This document shows, one piece after another, positions 1 to 9,853 of a stretch of 60,000 nt of DNA. The translations under genes were made by a program, and so were the position numbers. The stretch's first letter is position 1; each line of letters opens with the position of its first letter. The notes beneath the pieces were generated by a model. That model saw nothing but the letters and a program-made list of their open reading frames with translations, ran no database searches and had not been told where the DNA came from. The stretch comes from Symsagittifera roscoffensis (lineage: Eukaryota > Xenacoelomorpha > Acoela > Convolutidae). The stretch covers positions 38,599,682 through 38,659,681 of the forward strand of contig NC_087067.1 of the NCBI RefSeq assembly GCF_963678635.1. The letters run 5' to 3'.

Positions 1-2503
1 ATCTTTATCACTTTCGCAAATTGGATAAAACTTGTAATTTGTAGGTTTGTGTAGACATATGTTTGCTAGATTTGGAAGTGTGCATCCAAGTTTCAACATA
101 TCTATCCCCTTGTTATGATAAAACTGAATCATTTTTTGCATTGCTTCCAGGGTTGGAACTACATCTTTGTTGTTGTTCCACTGCAAAAAGTCTTTGAACA
201 CAGTCATTCCGTTTTTCTGCCAAGTTTGCTGTAAGTAACTGTAATTATCTAGACGAGATGGGGGTACAGTCTTTATTTGAAGCTTTTTCAGCGCTTGCTG
301 TTCATCAAGTCCACTCTTCCTCAGTTTTTCATAATCAGTAAAGTCTTTGTCTAGAGGATTGTTGTTTCTAAGTTTACTGAAAAATGCTTCATATGGGGGC
401 AGTCCTGGAAAATCAAGTTTGTCAGGGTTGTCAAACCACTCATAAGGAAAGAATCCTTTTGTTTCATTAGCTTCATAAGCTTTGAGAAATGAGTCCAGAG
501 TTGTTGCTCCACCCAGAAACTTCATAATGTCAAGAAATTGTACATCTCCAAACTTGAAAGATATAAAATCATTTGCTTTTTTGATAACGGATGTTTCTTG
601 CTCTTTATCGCGAATCAAATAAGGGATTAAGTAGGACTTGATCAAATTTAAGTCATATCTACCACTGTTAAATCCAAAAACAGGTAGAGTATTTATATAT
701 CTCTCCAGATGTTGTTTTAAATCGATGAGTTGATTTTTCTGAATTCGCAAAAATTGTGTTGACATATCTGCTTCTTCCGAATCTTCAATGCATTCGTCTT
801 CGTACTCGAATTTGTTACTTGAATAATTTTTACCACGTTCGTTTAGCTGATCAAAGATCTTCTTCATTCTTTCATTGACAGCTACTTCAATATCTTGAAA
901 TTTTGTTCTCATCTCCAGCTTACTTTTCTCAGCCAACAGCGCGAGTTTGCTTACAAAATCAATAATCAAGTTCTGTGGTTCCTTGTTGTACAAAAAGATG
1001 GGTTCATCAATCAGATTTGATGATATAGAGACTGAAATGGGGACATGTTTTCCAATCCAGGTAGTAGTCTGCGTCTCTTTTAGTTCCTCTGTAGGAACAC
1101 AAATCGATTCAAAATCGAAAGTTGCTAGGTTATTAAAAAGTTTGTTATCTTCAGAAACTGGAAGATTGAAACCTTCTAGCTTTTCAAACAAGGTTTCGCG
1201 AAGCTCATAGATGTTTTTTGGGTAAATATGTTTCACTCGGTCCTTGCATCTCAGAAGATGTTTGTTAAAATTGTCGGATTTATTAAAAAAAAGTGTCACA
1301 ACTAGAACAACGGAAACACTTGAAGAAAGAATCAATATCATTTGTATGATTGATATGATTGTTAAATCTCAGTAGCTTAACTGTTTCATCAAATCTTCCG
1401 ATACTTCGTCGAGCTAGTTCTCCTACATATTCTCCATCTTGGATTTCGAAATCGTATATAAAAATGTTTCTTTGCACAATTTCCTCGACAACAGGTAAGT
1501 CTTCTACAGAAACTCCACGAAAATTTTTAGGATCATAACTAGATTTTGATATAAAATCTGTAAAGTATCTAGAAGTGTGAGAGTCGAGATCTCTGTTTCC
1601 GTTCATGTACATTGCCAATGCGCGGAAAAGACACAAATGATCTTTGTAAGGTTCCTTGTCCTTGTTAGATAAAAGACAGTTAACAGAATGGTTTTTCAGT
1701 AGAGGTTCGGGTAAGACAGAGTCCGGACATCCCATGGGGATATTTTTCAGCAAAGCAGCGAAAAATGTGACGTAAGTAATTAACTTGAATCTCCATTTTG
1801 TGTCTTGACGTTCTTGGGTACATTGCTCCACAATATCAAATTTTACTATTTTTCCTTAGATTGTTATCAAATCCGCTTTCGTACAAAGTAAGTGGGATTT
1901 TTCAAACAGAGTATTGTTTTCATGAGCGTAGAAATAACGATATTCACCAGTCTCAATATTTCGAAGAACAAAACCCAGAGCAATGTTGATTTTGGCTGCA
2001 AAATCGAGCTTGTTGAAGACTTCTTCAAGTTTCTCGTCAATGATTTTATTATCTAACTTGGACATTTGGAAGTTAAATACCTTATGTCTCCCATTTTCCA
2101 TCTCCGTATCCACCAGAAAATGTTGACAAGCACTAAGTTCTTCCTTTGGTTTTTCACCATCTTCCCCTTCTTCCTCCACAATCTTGTTCAAGTCGGCCAC
2201 CGTATCACTGGGTTTCCGTTGTTTTGCTCCATGATCCTTTCTCCGATGTTGTTGGAGAGAGTAGTAACTGGGGAACTCTTGTTCACAAGAAGAACAAACC
2301 GTCGACTGCTTCGAACTTGGTTGAGCATGCTTCTTAGCCATATGATAGCTCATTTCTTGTTGATAATAAGTCAAATACTTACAATCAGGGCAAGAAATAA
2401 CTCTTTTAGAACAATTTTTCCGGTGTCGAGCTGTGTTTTGACGAGTAAACATATTTCCACAGTCTCCACACTTTACTTTCTCGTTTCCGTTAAGGGCGTG
2501 CAT
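1..2503 (-). pseudogene. Family B DNA polymerase of a virus or transposon type, N-terminal part, broken; runs off the left edge
   Basis: What is seen: reading leftward from an ATG at 2503, residues 1-215 carry Cys/His finger motifs (CGDC with a later HRKNC; CSSC with a later HRRKDH). A TAA at 1856-1858 stops the frame, yet the same frame stays open through 1831-1286, where another CxxC pair begins. A run of eight T (about 1286-1293) then shifts the frame, and the new frame is open to base 1. That last part has TFDFESICV (exonuclease motif I, D and E) and FGFNSGRYDLNLI (motif II). Known: these are 3'-5' exonuclease motifs of family B polymerases, and large forms with finger-rich N-termini occur in metazoan virus-like elements. 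Inference: replicative polymerase of an integrated element, inactivated by one nonsense and one frameshift. The polymerase palm lies beyond the window, so protein priming cannot be shown. Confidence 0.72.
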
Positions 2504-2682
2504 TATCTAAAAAAATTGGGACTTTTGAAATGTTCCAAATTTAAAAACTTAAAGTACCAATTGAATAAAAATACTTACTTTTGGTGAAGTAACGAAATGT
2601 AAAATTTGAAGTAAAATTCAATTGACTGTTTCTGATGTGTAAACAAAATGAATGATTTCACTCAATAAAATAAGTGTATTTA

Positions 2683-2918
2683 TACTATCAATGACGCCTA
2701 CGTAATAATCCTTTTACGGTAATGACGTCATTCTTTGAATAGAAGTGACGTCACCGCCTACGCAATTTTCCTTTTATAGTAATGACGTCATTCTATATTT
2801 AGAAGTGACGTCACCACCCACGCAATGTTCCTTTTATGATAATGACGTCATTCTATAAATAGAAATGACGTCAACACCCACGCAATTTTCCTTTTATGGT
2901 AATGACGTCATTGCTTTG
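2683..2918. promoter_or_regulatory. Array of 60-bp repeats with seven CRE octamers between divergent genes
   Basis: Four tandem 60-bp units lie between the polymerase gene (minus) and the gene at 3012 (plus). Perfect TGACGTCA octamers start at 2723, 2746, 2783, 2806, 2843, 2866 and 2903, so most units have two. Each unit also has a CGCCTACGCA or CACCCACGCA motif, close to the EGR consensus. TGACGTCA is the established CREB/ATF site. The position suggests a bidirectional promoter or enhancer (inference). Confidence 0.75.
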
Positions 2919-3011
2919 AAAGTTCTAGAATTTTCCAGAAAAATTTTCAACCAATCAGAACTAAGCAGTTCCTAGACATAACTTTGGATCCAAAATATTC
3001 ATTTTTGAAGA

Positions 3012-3544
3012 ATGTCAATCAAAAAGCATTTGAACTTCCTCGAATTACTCTACAAGAAAAAAGAAAATATTCCGTGTGATTTCCTTATTGATGAAATAGA
3101 TGTAGATTCTTACTTTTTTCACAACTTTTTGGACGTTTATGTTGTCCAAAATAGAGTTCTCCGACTAAGCGTATTGCGTATCAAAGCTATAAACTTACAG
3201 CTGAGTTACACTTGACTAGAAAGGAAATTTTATTTATTTTAGAAAATTTGAAGTTGATAAAAAAATCGTACGATAATATTTCAAAGACTCTTTTTATTCC
3301 ATATCCAACTCCCAAATTTGTTAAAACTCCCCAGCAAAGTTCTTTATTCCTCCATGTTTTTAAGGACTTTCAAAGTTCAAAATCTTGCATGATCAGGTTT
3401 GGTATCAGATTTCCAGAGATTTGCTTTGAAAAATTCATCAAATTTGAGTTATCATCTCAAATTTACATCAAAATTAAAGAACTTGAATATCTGCTGAAAA
3501 ATCAGCAATTTCTCATCGATTTTAAACAAAAAGTTCAGTTAACT
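3012..3544 (+). pseudogene. Small hypothetical protein, split into two overlapping frames
   Basis: An ATG at 3012 opens 67 codons ending in QLSYT. A second frame overlaps its end and runs from about 3212 to 3544 (about 110 codons), ending in KQKVQLT. Together they would give roughly 178 residues, so a single-base frameshift near 3212 is likely. Both halves have the rhythm of basic beta strands followed by a helix that also occurs in the small proteins at 4084, 9314 and 10358. No named family is recognised; a divergent PC4-like fold is a guess. It lies just downstream of the CRE array and just upstream of a small membrane-protein gene, with no gap to it, which fits a compact viral-type arrangement. 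Confidence 0.45.
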
Positions 3545-3546
3545 TG

Positions 3547-3705
3547 ATGAGAAGACTTGCAGAGATGCTACTTTTATTAATTTTTCTTCTTTTGTTACTT
3601 ATATCGGCAATATTTCTTATTTTTACAGCACACAACTTTTGGTCATTTATTTTTGCGATTGTTTTTGTGTATATTTTTACTTATTTGGAAGACTTAAGTC
3701 CTTGA
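3547..3705 (+). CDS. 52-residue single-span membrane protein
   Basis: ATG at 3547 and TGA at 3703-3705. The start codon sits within a few bases of the stop of the upstream frame. After a short MRRLAEM head comes an almost unbroken Leu/Ile/Phe run (LLLLIFLLLLLISAIFLIF), then TAHNFW and a second hydrophobic stretch ending in an acidic tail, EDLSP. This predicts one long or two short membrane helices. A near copy lies at 6729-6875 and keeps the same residues, which supports coding. Small hydrophobic proteins of this kind are common in DNA viruses, where they often act at membranes; the function here is unknown. Confidence 0.55.
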   Translation: MRRLAEMLLLLIFLLLLLISAIFLIFTAHNFWSFIFAIVFVYIFTYLEDLSP

Positions 3706-3709
3706 AAGG

Positions 3710-3900
3710 TTCCTCTGATTGGATACGACAATTTGAACAAAAATGAACATTTTTGTGATTGGAAACGACAATGTGTAAAATGGAGCTTTGTTTCCAATTG
3801 GACACGAGTTTTCTATACGAATTCCATAAAAGGAAACTAAAATCTGATTGGACACGACTACAATCCAAATAAGGAAAATTCATTCTGATTGGTTAAACCC
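3710..3900. promoter_or_regulatory. Cluster of inverted CCAAT boxes upstream of the 4084 gene
   Basis: ATTGG (inverted CCAAT) occurs at 3718, 3758, 3797 (as CCAATTGG), 3847 and 3888, mostly as CTGATTGG followed by a CACGAC or ACGACA motif. CCAAT is the established NF-Y site. The cluster lies 190-370 bases upstream of the ATG at 4084, and a copy lies at 6885-7065 upstream of the paralogous gene, so promoter and gene were duplicated together. Confidence 0.6.
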
Positions 3901-4083
3901 ACACATTCCAGTTGAAGGTACCCCTCTCTCATAATTAAAAAATCATTTTATTTTCAACTTCACTACCGTCAACTACCTCCTCTCTCAGCTCTAAATACAA
4001 TAATTTCAACATAACTACCGGCAATTTTCTCCCTCTCAACTGTAAATCTTGTTTTTAATCATTTACTCAACTTATTGCTCAAA

Positions 4084-4572
4084 ATGATCTTCTCAGTACA
4101 AAACAACAACCTTATGTTCTCGGTGGAATTTTCGGCTGATTTAGTACAAATCCAAGTGCGAGAAACAGTTTGTGGAGTTTTTCTGGCACGAATGGACATC
4201 CCAATCCAAGTCTGGCATATGGTGGAAAAGATGCGAAGGGATTTCAACGAACATCATATAACTCAAGTACCCCCTACAGAGAATCAACTTGGAGAGATGC
4301 AAATGATGGTGGAAGTGGCCGAGCATGTGGGAATGAACTACCCCGAAATTCCTGACTCTAGATATGTGGCTCAACCGTTCGACGATTTCCTCTTTCCTTG
4401 GGAAGAGGGATCTGTGGACAACCCAATTACAATCGAAGAGGATGAGGGGTTCTCTGAGCCAAGAACTCCAGTCAGCGAACCACCAGTGATGGAGGCAAGA
4501 CCAGCTTTGCGCTCCATTGAGAACTTGCAAAGTTTTGAGAACTCAGCTGCTCGACAGTTCTTTGATTTGTAA
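4084..4572 (+). CDS. 162-residue acidic-tailed protein, possibly PC4-like; paralogue of the 7252 gene
   Basis: The chosen start is the ATG at 4084 in a CAAAATG context. The frame ends at TAA 4570-4572, followed directly by AATAAAT, a good poly(A) signal. Residues 1-50 contain VQIQVRE (21-27) and IPIQVWHMV (39-47), a beta-strand then helix pattern like the R-E and Q-W positions of PC4-type coactivators. Residues 105-135 are acidic (DNPITIEEDEGF), and the end is a Pro/Ser-rich segment finishing in SAARQFFDL. The paralogue at 7252 is also 162 residues and about four fifths identical by eye, with differences spread over the protein, so both were probably under selection. The PC4 link is inference; the acidic tail would suit a transcription or DNA-binding regulator. 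Confidence 0.65.
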   Translation: MIFSVQNNNLMFSVEFSADLVQIQVRETVCGVFLARMDIPIQVWHMVEKMRRDFNEHHITQVPPTENQLGEMQMMVEVAEHVGMNYPEIPDSRYVAQPFDDFLFPWEEGSVDNPITIEEDEGFSEPRTPVSEPPVMEARPALRSIENLQSFENSAARQFFDL

Positions 4573-5367
4573 ATAAATTGGCTACTGTCTTTTGCTTTGT
4601 AATTTAATTGTTTTACATCTAGTAAATTTATTTTCAAGAGATAGGAACAAAGAGATCATAGAAAAGTTTATTAGGAAATTTCAACGGTAAAAATTTGTTA
4701 AAAATGAAACTAATTATGCATCTGGTAAATACTTTTATAGAATTTTTTTAGAAAGATGGCAAAAAAATTAAACCAATTTTTGCAAGCCTGTTAAAAACTT
4801 TACATTAATTTTTGCACCATGCAAAATTTTTCATAATTTTTTTTTTGCACAGTTGTTAAAAAAATCAAAGAAAATCTCGCAAATTAAGAAAAATTTCATT
4901 AAATTTTTTCGCCTTTTAAAGAAAACAGACAGAGGATTTTCTTGCACTGTTAATAATTAAATAAAATGAAAATCTTTGTTTTAATTTCGATCATTAAAAA
5001 AATTTCCTCTTTGCATGTATATTGATCAAAAATACTGGAAAAACAATGTTTTAAGATAGGGAATAGTACTCAAAGTCAGCAATTATGAAAAAATTTTAGC
5101 ATTAGTTTAACAAGTTTTTTACAATAAAATTTTGCAGTTTTTGAATATAAATACGAAAAAATAAGTTAGATTTTTGGATTTGTTTTCAAAAAAACTACGA
5201 AAAAACTTACATCTAACACAAAATTTTGTTGAAAATTTTTGCACACTTGTTGAAAAAACAAAAACAGTTTTTGCATCTTGTATAAAAGTTTAATTAAATT
5301 TTTGCAAACGTGTTGAAAAAATCAAACCAAAATTTGCATCTTGCGAAAAAAATTTGCATCTGATGGC

Positions 5368-5409
5368 GGCCACTTCCACCATCAGATGCAAATGATGGTG
5401 GAAGTGGCC
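5368..5409. repeat. Perfect 17-bp inverted repeat with 8-base loop at a duplication junction
   Basis: The arm at 5368-5384 (ggccacttccaccatca) is the exact reverse complement of 5393-5409, with gatgcaaa between. The left arm ends exactly where the second duplication unit begins (5385). The right arm is normal coding sequence of the 162-residue gene. This suggests template switching or fold-back synthesis made the duplication. Confidence 0.85.
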
Positions 5410-5661
5410 GAGCATGTGGGAATGAACTACCCCGAAATTCCTGACTCTAGATATGTGGCTCAACCGTTCGACGATTTCCTTTTTCCTTGGGAAGAGGGAT
5501 CTGTGGACAACCCAATTACAATCGAAGAGGATGAGGGGTTCTCTGAGCCAAGAACTCCAGTCAGCGAACCACCAGTGATGGAGGCAAGACCAGCTTTGCG
5601 CTCCATTGAGAACTTGCAAAGTTTTGAGAACTCAGCTGCTCGACAGCTCTTTGATTTGTAA
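5385..5661 (+). pseudogene. 3' fragment of the 162-residue gene
   Basis: This copy encodes only residues from about MQMMVEVAEHVG to the end, nearly identical to the 4084 gene; FFDL has become LFDL. It lacks the first 70 residues, including the proposed strand-helix core, and the promoter. The frame can open in the hairpin sequence (from 5341), adding an unrelated N-terminus. It was created by the 1089-bp duplication and is not expected to be functional. Confidence 0.8.
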
Positions 5662-6559
5662 ATAAATTGGCTACTGTCTTTTGCTTTGTAATTTAATTGT
5701 TTTACATCTAGTAAATTTATTTTCAAGAGATAGGAACAAAGAGATCATAGAAAAGTTTATTAGGAAATTTCAATGGTAAAAATTTGTTAAAAATGAAACT
5801 AATTATGCATCTGGTAAATACTTTTATAGAATTTTTTTAGAAAGATGGCAAAAAAATTAAACCAATTTTTGCAAGCCTGTTAAAAACTTTACATTAATTT
5901 TTGCACCATGCAAAACTTTTCATAATTTTTTTTTTGCACAGTTGTTAAAAAAATCAAAGAAAATCTCGCAAATTAAGAAAAATTTCATTAAATTTTTTCG
6001 CTTTTTAAAGAAAACAGACAGAGGATTTTCTTGCACTGTTAATAATTAAATAAAATGAAAATCTTTGTTTTAATTTCGATCATTAAAAAAATTTCCTCTT
6101 TGCATGTATATTGATCAAAAATACTGGAAAAACAATGTTTTAAGATAGGGAATAGTACTCAAAGTCAGCAATTATGAAAAAATTTTAGCATTAGTTTAAC
6201 AAGTTTTTTACAATAAAATTTTGCAGTTTTTGAATATAAATACGAAAAAATAAGTTAGATTTTTGGATTTGTTTTCAAAAAAACTACGAAAAAACTTACA
6301 TCTAACACAAAATTTTGTTGAAAATTTTTGCACACTTGTTGAAAAAACAAAAACAGTTTTTGCATCTTGTATAAAAGTTTAATTAAATTTTTGCAAACGT
6401 GTTGAAAAAATCAAACCAAAATTTGCATCTTGCAAAAAAACTCTAAGTTAATTTTTGCACACGTGTTGAAAATTGCATATTTTTTCGTTGAAACATTTTT
6501 TGATTTAAATAAAAACAATTTTGACAAGATTTTTTCAAACAAATATTCAACTATTTATA

Positions 6560-6715
6560 GAAAAATTGATACGCTACTATTTACAGTACCAAAACCATCA
6601 ATGAAACAATCAACAATTTTCAACAAATCAGTCTCATACTTTGAGTTTTGAACTTTTCGAATCCTTTCCAAAAAAGCTGATTCAAGAGTCTGAGTGGACG
6701 CAAGTTCCTGATCAG
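6560..6715 (-). pseudogene. C-terminal fragment of the gene at 8509-9109
   Basis: Read on the minus strand, this encodes a conserved segment with ASTQTL, RIRKVQNS and DCFIDGFG, matching the end of the 8509-9109 reading frame (RIRKVQNSIYEHDLLKII, DCFIDGYG). The match stops abruptly near 6715, where the copy of the small membrane-protein gene begins on the other strand. It is a truncated duplicate. It helps identify which frame of the larger gene is coding, because substitutions between the two copies are conservative. Confidence 0.6.
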
Positions 6716-6728
6716 AAATGAAAAAATT

Positions 6729-6875
6729 GCAGAGAGGCTACTTTTATTAATTTTCCTTCTTTTGTTACTTGTATCGGCAATATTTCTTATTTTGACAGCA
6801 CACAACTTTTGGTCATTTATTTTTGCGATTGTTTTCGTGTATATTTTTACTTATTTGGAAGACTTAAGTCCTTGA
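6729..6875 (+). pseudogene. Second copy of the small membrane protein, start lost
   Basis: From 6729 the frame matches the 3547 gene almost residue for residue (ERLLLLIFLLLLLVSAIFLI, then HNFWSFIFAIVFVYIF) and stops at TGA 6873-6875. An ATG lies at 6718, but six A's after it put it out of frame by one base. A homopolymer indel or assembly error may have broken the start. Downstream it is followed by the same CCAAT cluster as the first copy. Confidence 0.55.
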
Positions 6876-6884
6876 AAGGTTCCT

Positions 6885-7065
6885 CTGATTGGATACGACA
6901 ACTTGAACAAAAATGAACATTTTTGTGATTGGAAACGACAATGTGTAAAATGGAGCTTTGTTTCCAATTGGACACGAGTTTTCTATAAGAATTCCATAAA
7001 AGGAAACTAAAATCTGATTGGACACGACTACAATCCAAATAAGGAAAATCCATTCTGATAGGTTG
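6885..7065. promoter_or_regulatory. Second cluster of inverted CCAAT boxes
   Basis: This is a close copy of 3710-3900, with ATTGG at 6888 and at the equivalent later positions. The last box is decayed to CTGATAGG near 7056. It lies upstream of the 7252 gene and presumably drives it. Confidence 0.55.
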
Positions 7066-7251
7066 AACCTAAACATTCCAGTTGAAGATACCCCTCACTC
7101 CTAACTAAAAATCATTTCATTTTCAACTTAACTACCATCAACTACCTACTCTCTCAGCTCTAAACATCCTAATTTCAACTTATTTTTTTAAGGTTCCCCC
7201 TCCTCTCAGTTCTTTCTTGTTTTTGCTCTTTTAGTCATCTTATTGCTCAAA

Positions 7252-7740
7252 ATGATCTTCTCAGTGCAAAACAGCAACCTCAAGTACTCTGTAGAATTTT
7301 CGCCTGATCTAGTACAAATTCAAGTGCGAGAAACAGTCTCTGGAGTTTTTCTGGCTCGAATGGACATCCCAATCCAAGTCTGGCACATGGTGGAAGTGAT
7401 GCGAAGGGATTTCAGCGAGCATCATATGATGCAAGTTCCCATCACAGAAAACCAACTTGGAACCATGCAAATGATGGCGGAATCGTCTGAGCATGTGGGA
7501 ATGAACTACCCCGAGATTCCTGACTCAAGATTTGTAGCTCAACCAGTCGACGACTTCCTTTTTCCTTGGGAGGAGGCAGGATCAGTCGAAAACCCCATCA
7601 CAATAGATGAAGATGAGGGTTTCTCAGAAACAATGACGCCTCCAGTTCCACAACAACCACCAGCAATGGAACCTCGTCCAGCTCTGCGTTCTATAGAGAA
7701 CCTCCAGAACTCTTCTGCTGCTCGACAGTACTTTGATTAA
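7252..7740 (+). CDS. 162-residue acidic-tailed protein, paralogue of the 4084 gene
   Basis: The ATG at 7252 is in the same CAAAATG context as its paralogue. The frame ends at TAA 7738-7740 and is followed by AATAAAGG (poly(A) signal). The N-terminal core is conserved (VQIQVRETVSGVFLARMDIP), as is PEIPDSR.VAQP in the middle. The C-terminal acidic and Pro-rich part has diverged most (a TPPVPQQPPAMEP insertion). Same size, same promoter cluster upstream. Intact, so this and the 4084 gene are the best-preserved small genes of the left cluster. A divergent PC4-type fold is possible but unproven. Confidence 0.65.
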   Translation: MIFSVQNSNLKYSVEFSPDLVQIQVRETVSGVFLARMDIPIQVWHMVEVMRRDFSEHHMMQVPITENQLGTMQMMAESSEHVGMNYPEIPDSRFVAQPVDDFLFPWEEAGSVENPITIDEDEGFSETMTPPVPQQPPAMEPRPALRSIENLQNSSAARQYFD

Positions 7741-7989
7741 ATGTTTTTGTAAATAAAGGTTGTTTGGTTTTGACTTCGTTTTCTGTAATTAATTTCTTCA
7801 ATTTCATTTTAATTATGAGAATAGATGAAAGGTTCAAGGTAAACCATTGAAAAACAATTAGAACTTAGTTAAGTGCTCCGAACTCGCACACATGTTAAAA
7901 AATTTGATTAATTTTTGTACAAAAATTCGGAAAAACACTAGAAAAACTGTACACAAGTAAAAAATTACCTCATCGATGAACACACTTTT

Positions 7990-8350
7990 AGCCTTGTGTA
8001 AAAAAAATTGAAACACTTTTCGCATTCTGTCGAAAAAAAGTAAAACACTTTTCGCATTTTGTCGAAAAAATAAAACACTTTTTGCATTATATCGAAAAAA
8101 GTAAAACACTTTTCGCATTTTATCGAAAAAATTGAAACACTTTTCGCATTTTATCGAAAAAAGTAAAACACTTTTCGCATTTTGTCGAAAAAAATTGAAA
8201 TATTTTTCGCATTTGTAGTGAAAAAGCGAAACACTTTTTGCATCTTGTTAAAAAAAGTAAAACACTTTTCGCATCTTCTCAAAAAAGTTGAAACATTTTT
8301 CGCATTATGTCAAAAAAAATTAAAACACTTTTTACAACTTGTTAAAAAAA
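7990..8350. repeat. 30-33-bp AT-rich minisatellite
   Basis: About eleven units, each with acacttttcgcatttt and tcgaaaaaa, with cgcatt spaced 30-33 bases apart (8021, 8053, 8083, 8114, 8145, 8176, 8209 and on). Later units degenerate. Open frames on either strand here are by-products of the repeat. A related degenerate repeat fills 4740-5340 and 5830-6430. Confidence 0.8.
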
Positions 8351-8508
8351 TTGAAATGTTTTTTGGTAACTTTTTGAAAATCAAAAGAAATATTACATCT
8401 TTCTTACATGTTTGAAAAATTTTTTTGCAAATGTTTTTGACAACGGTGATTTTTGTTTCGGTAATTAGTGAAAACTTTTTAAACATATGAGAGAAAATAG
8501 ATGGAATA

Positions 8509-9109
8509 TCAGAAGTTTTTTATTGAAAAATTGACATGATCACTATTTACAAATCCATAACCATCAATAAAACAGTCTATTATTTTTAACAAATCATGTT
8601 CATATATTGAGTTTTGTACTTTACGAATTCTGTCTAAAAATGCTGAGCCAAGAGTTTGCGTAGATGCAAGTTTTTGATTAGAACTTAGATAATGTTTTTT
8701 TGAACTTTTTGCGAACAAGTCGTTTCCTTGATACGCTTGGTGTTTTTTCTGCTCCTTTCCATCGTAAATTATGCTGCACTCCACAACTAAGCTGATTGAA
8801 GACTTCCCCACTTGATGTGACAATACTCGAAAAGAATCTGTGCTTGTTCAAAGTGTAAAGACAATCAATTTCTTGATAAATTTATTGATATTTGTCTAAT
8901 CTCTGAAGAATTTGGCTAAGGGAAGTTCCAATTAAAATTATATGAAATTTGCAATTTCCCAAGGAACAGAAAGAATTGTGAGTAGAGACGCAATAATCTT
9001 GGGTTACTATGTATTTTTCGTAAAAATTGTTGGAAACAGAAATAAACAATGATTTACTATTATAATCTGAATAAAAGCTGGGAAGAGCTTGACACATAGC
9101 AGCTGCCAT
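8509..9109 (-). pseudogene. Hypothetical gene, interrupted (about 200 codons)
   Basis: An ATG at 9109 opens 75 codons (MAAAMCQALPSFYSD...) and stops with TAA at 8882-8884. The same frame is open again beyond the stop for some 70 codons (IYQEIDCLYTLNKHRFFSS), and another frame is open from about 8823 to 8509, ending in FIDGYGFVNSD. The last frame is conserved in the fragment at 6560-6715. The simplest reading is one minus-strand gene damaged by a nonsense codon and a frameshift, or containing a small intron. No family is recognised. It is divergent from the 9314 gene and shares the CArG-containing promoter with it. Confidence 0.45.
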
Positions 9110-9154
9110 TGGGAAAAATGATTTTCGCAGAAAATGGTGGAGTTATATAGTAGT

Positions 9155-9240
9155 AGTAACGCCTACGCAGCTTCCATATAGGGAAATCCTTCCATATTTG
9201 GTACTACTTCCATATATGGAAATGGCGATGACTCATACTG
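9155..9240. promoter_or_regulatory. Divergent promoter with CArG boxes, AP-1 site and EGR-like motif
   Basis: Between the minus-strand gene at 9109 and the plus-strand gene at 9314 are CCATATTTGG (9192-9201) and CCATATATGG (9210-9219), both perfect CC(A/T)6GG CArG boxes. CCATATAGGG (9174-9183) is one base off. TGACTCA (AP-1) is at 9229-9235, and CGCCTACGCA (9160-9169) is also found in the CRE array. Established binders are SRF, AP-1 and EGR. Use by this element is inferred. Confidence 0.65.
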
Positions 9241-9313
9241 CTTACTTCCATTTTCATTTAAACTCAAAGTCATTTCTCTCATTTCTCCTCATCTGATCAG
9301 TTTGTTCTTCAAA

Positions 9314-9853
9314 ATGTACTCGAGAAAAGTTGATAGTTCCAACTATATTGAATTTTCAAAAAATCAAAAAAGAATTGGGAGATTTGTTTGGTTCCAAAAA
9401 TCCTACAAGGGAAAAATATGCTTGGAACCGTGCTTTCAACTATTAAAAATAAATGATTTGGGACAATTTGAAAAGTCTCAACAAGTCTATCTTAGTGAAA
9501 AAGAAGGCGAAGCAATATCCGCAATACGGAATACTATTATTCATGATGCTGAAAATCTTGGACTCGTACCTATATATGAAGCCAAATCTGGCAGAGAATC
9601 AACTATGGATCAGGAGCTCGACATCTGTAATAGAGTATATGAAATAGCAATGTACAACATGAGGAGGGTGTGTGTCACAATCAAGAAGTACAACATGAGC
9701 AAGCCACCCTACATTCAGATTCGACTCTTCACTGCAAAGGAAAATGAAGACTTGAAGCAAGTTGCATATGTCAACTATACTTTGAATGAATTCAAAGAAC
9801 TGTCCCAATTATTGGGAGATTTTATGTTTGTTGATAATTGTAAACCTCAGTAA
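9314..9853 (+). CDS. 179-residue protein, probably two PC4-like domains
   Basis: ATG at 9314 (AAAATG context), TAA at 9851. The sequence divides into two similar halves. Residues 20-75 have GRFVWFQKSYKGKI and then YLSEKEGEAI. Residues 115-168 have VCVTIKKYNMSKPPYIQIRL and then YVNYTLNEFKELSQLL. Both follow the PC4 (transcriptional coactivator p15) layout: basic strand, K-G-K or P-P turn, I-x-I-R strand, then a helix beginning with a Ser/Thr-Leu pair. PC4 proteins bind single-stranded DNA and modulate transcription. The assignment is by pattern only. The frame is intact, making it one of three undamaged genes in the cluster. Confidence 0.6.
   Translation: MYSRKVDSSNYIEFSKNQKRIGRFVWFQKSYKGKICLEPCFQLLKINDLGQFEKSQQVYLSEKEGEAISAIRNTIIHDAENLGLVPIYEAKSGRESTMDQELDICNRVYEIAMYNMRRVCVTIKKYNMSKPPYIQIRLFTAKENEDLKQVAYVNYTLNEFKELSQLLGDFMFVDNCKPQ

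Larger units (their letters stand above)
4296..6431. repeat. 1089-bp tandem duplication, almost identical copies
   Basis: Sequence 4296-5384 recurs at 5385-6431 with an offset of 1089 bases and very few differences. The unit contains the last two thirds of the 4084 gene, its 3' end, and about 800 bases of AT-rich DNA made of degenerate tttttgca...ttgaaaaaa repeats. Similarity is lost just after 6431. The junction carries an extra inverted repeat (5368-5409). Confidence 0.85.

Noticed and set aside
2066-2587. 173-codon plus-strand frame opposite the polymerase gene
   Set aside because: Antisense of a clear coding sequence, with no recognisable features.
7858-8415. Open frames with KSVLFF or KKVKHFSHLL repeats
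   Set aside because: Translations of the 30-33-bp minisatellite on either strand.
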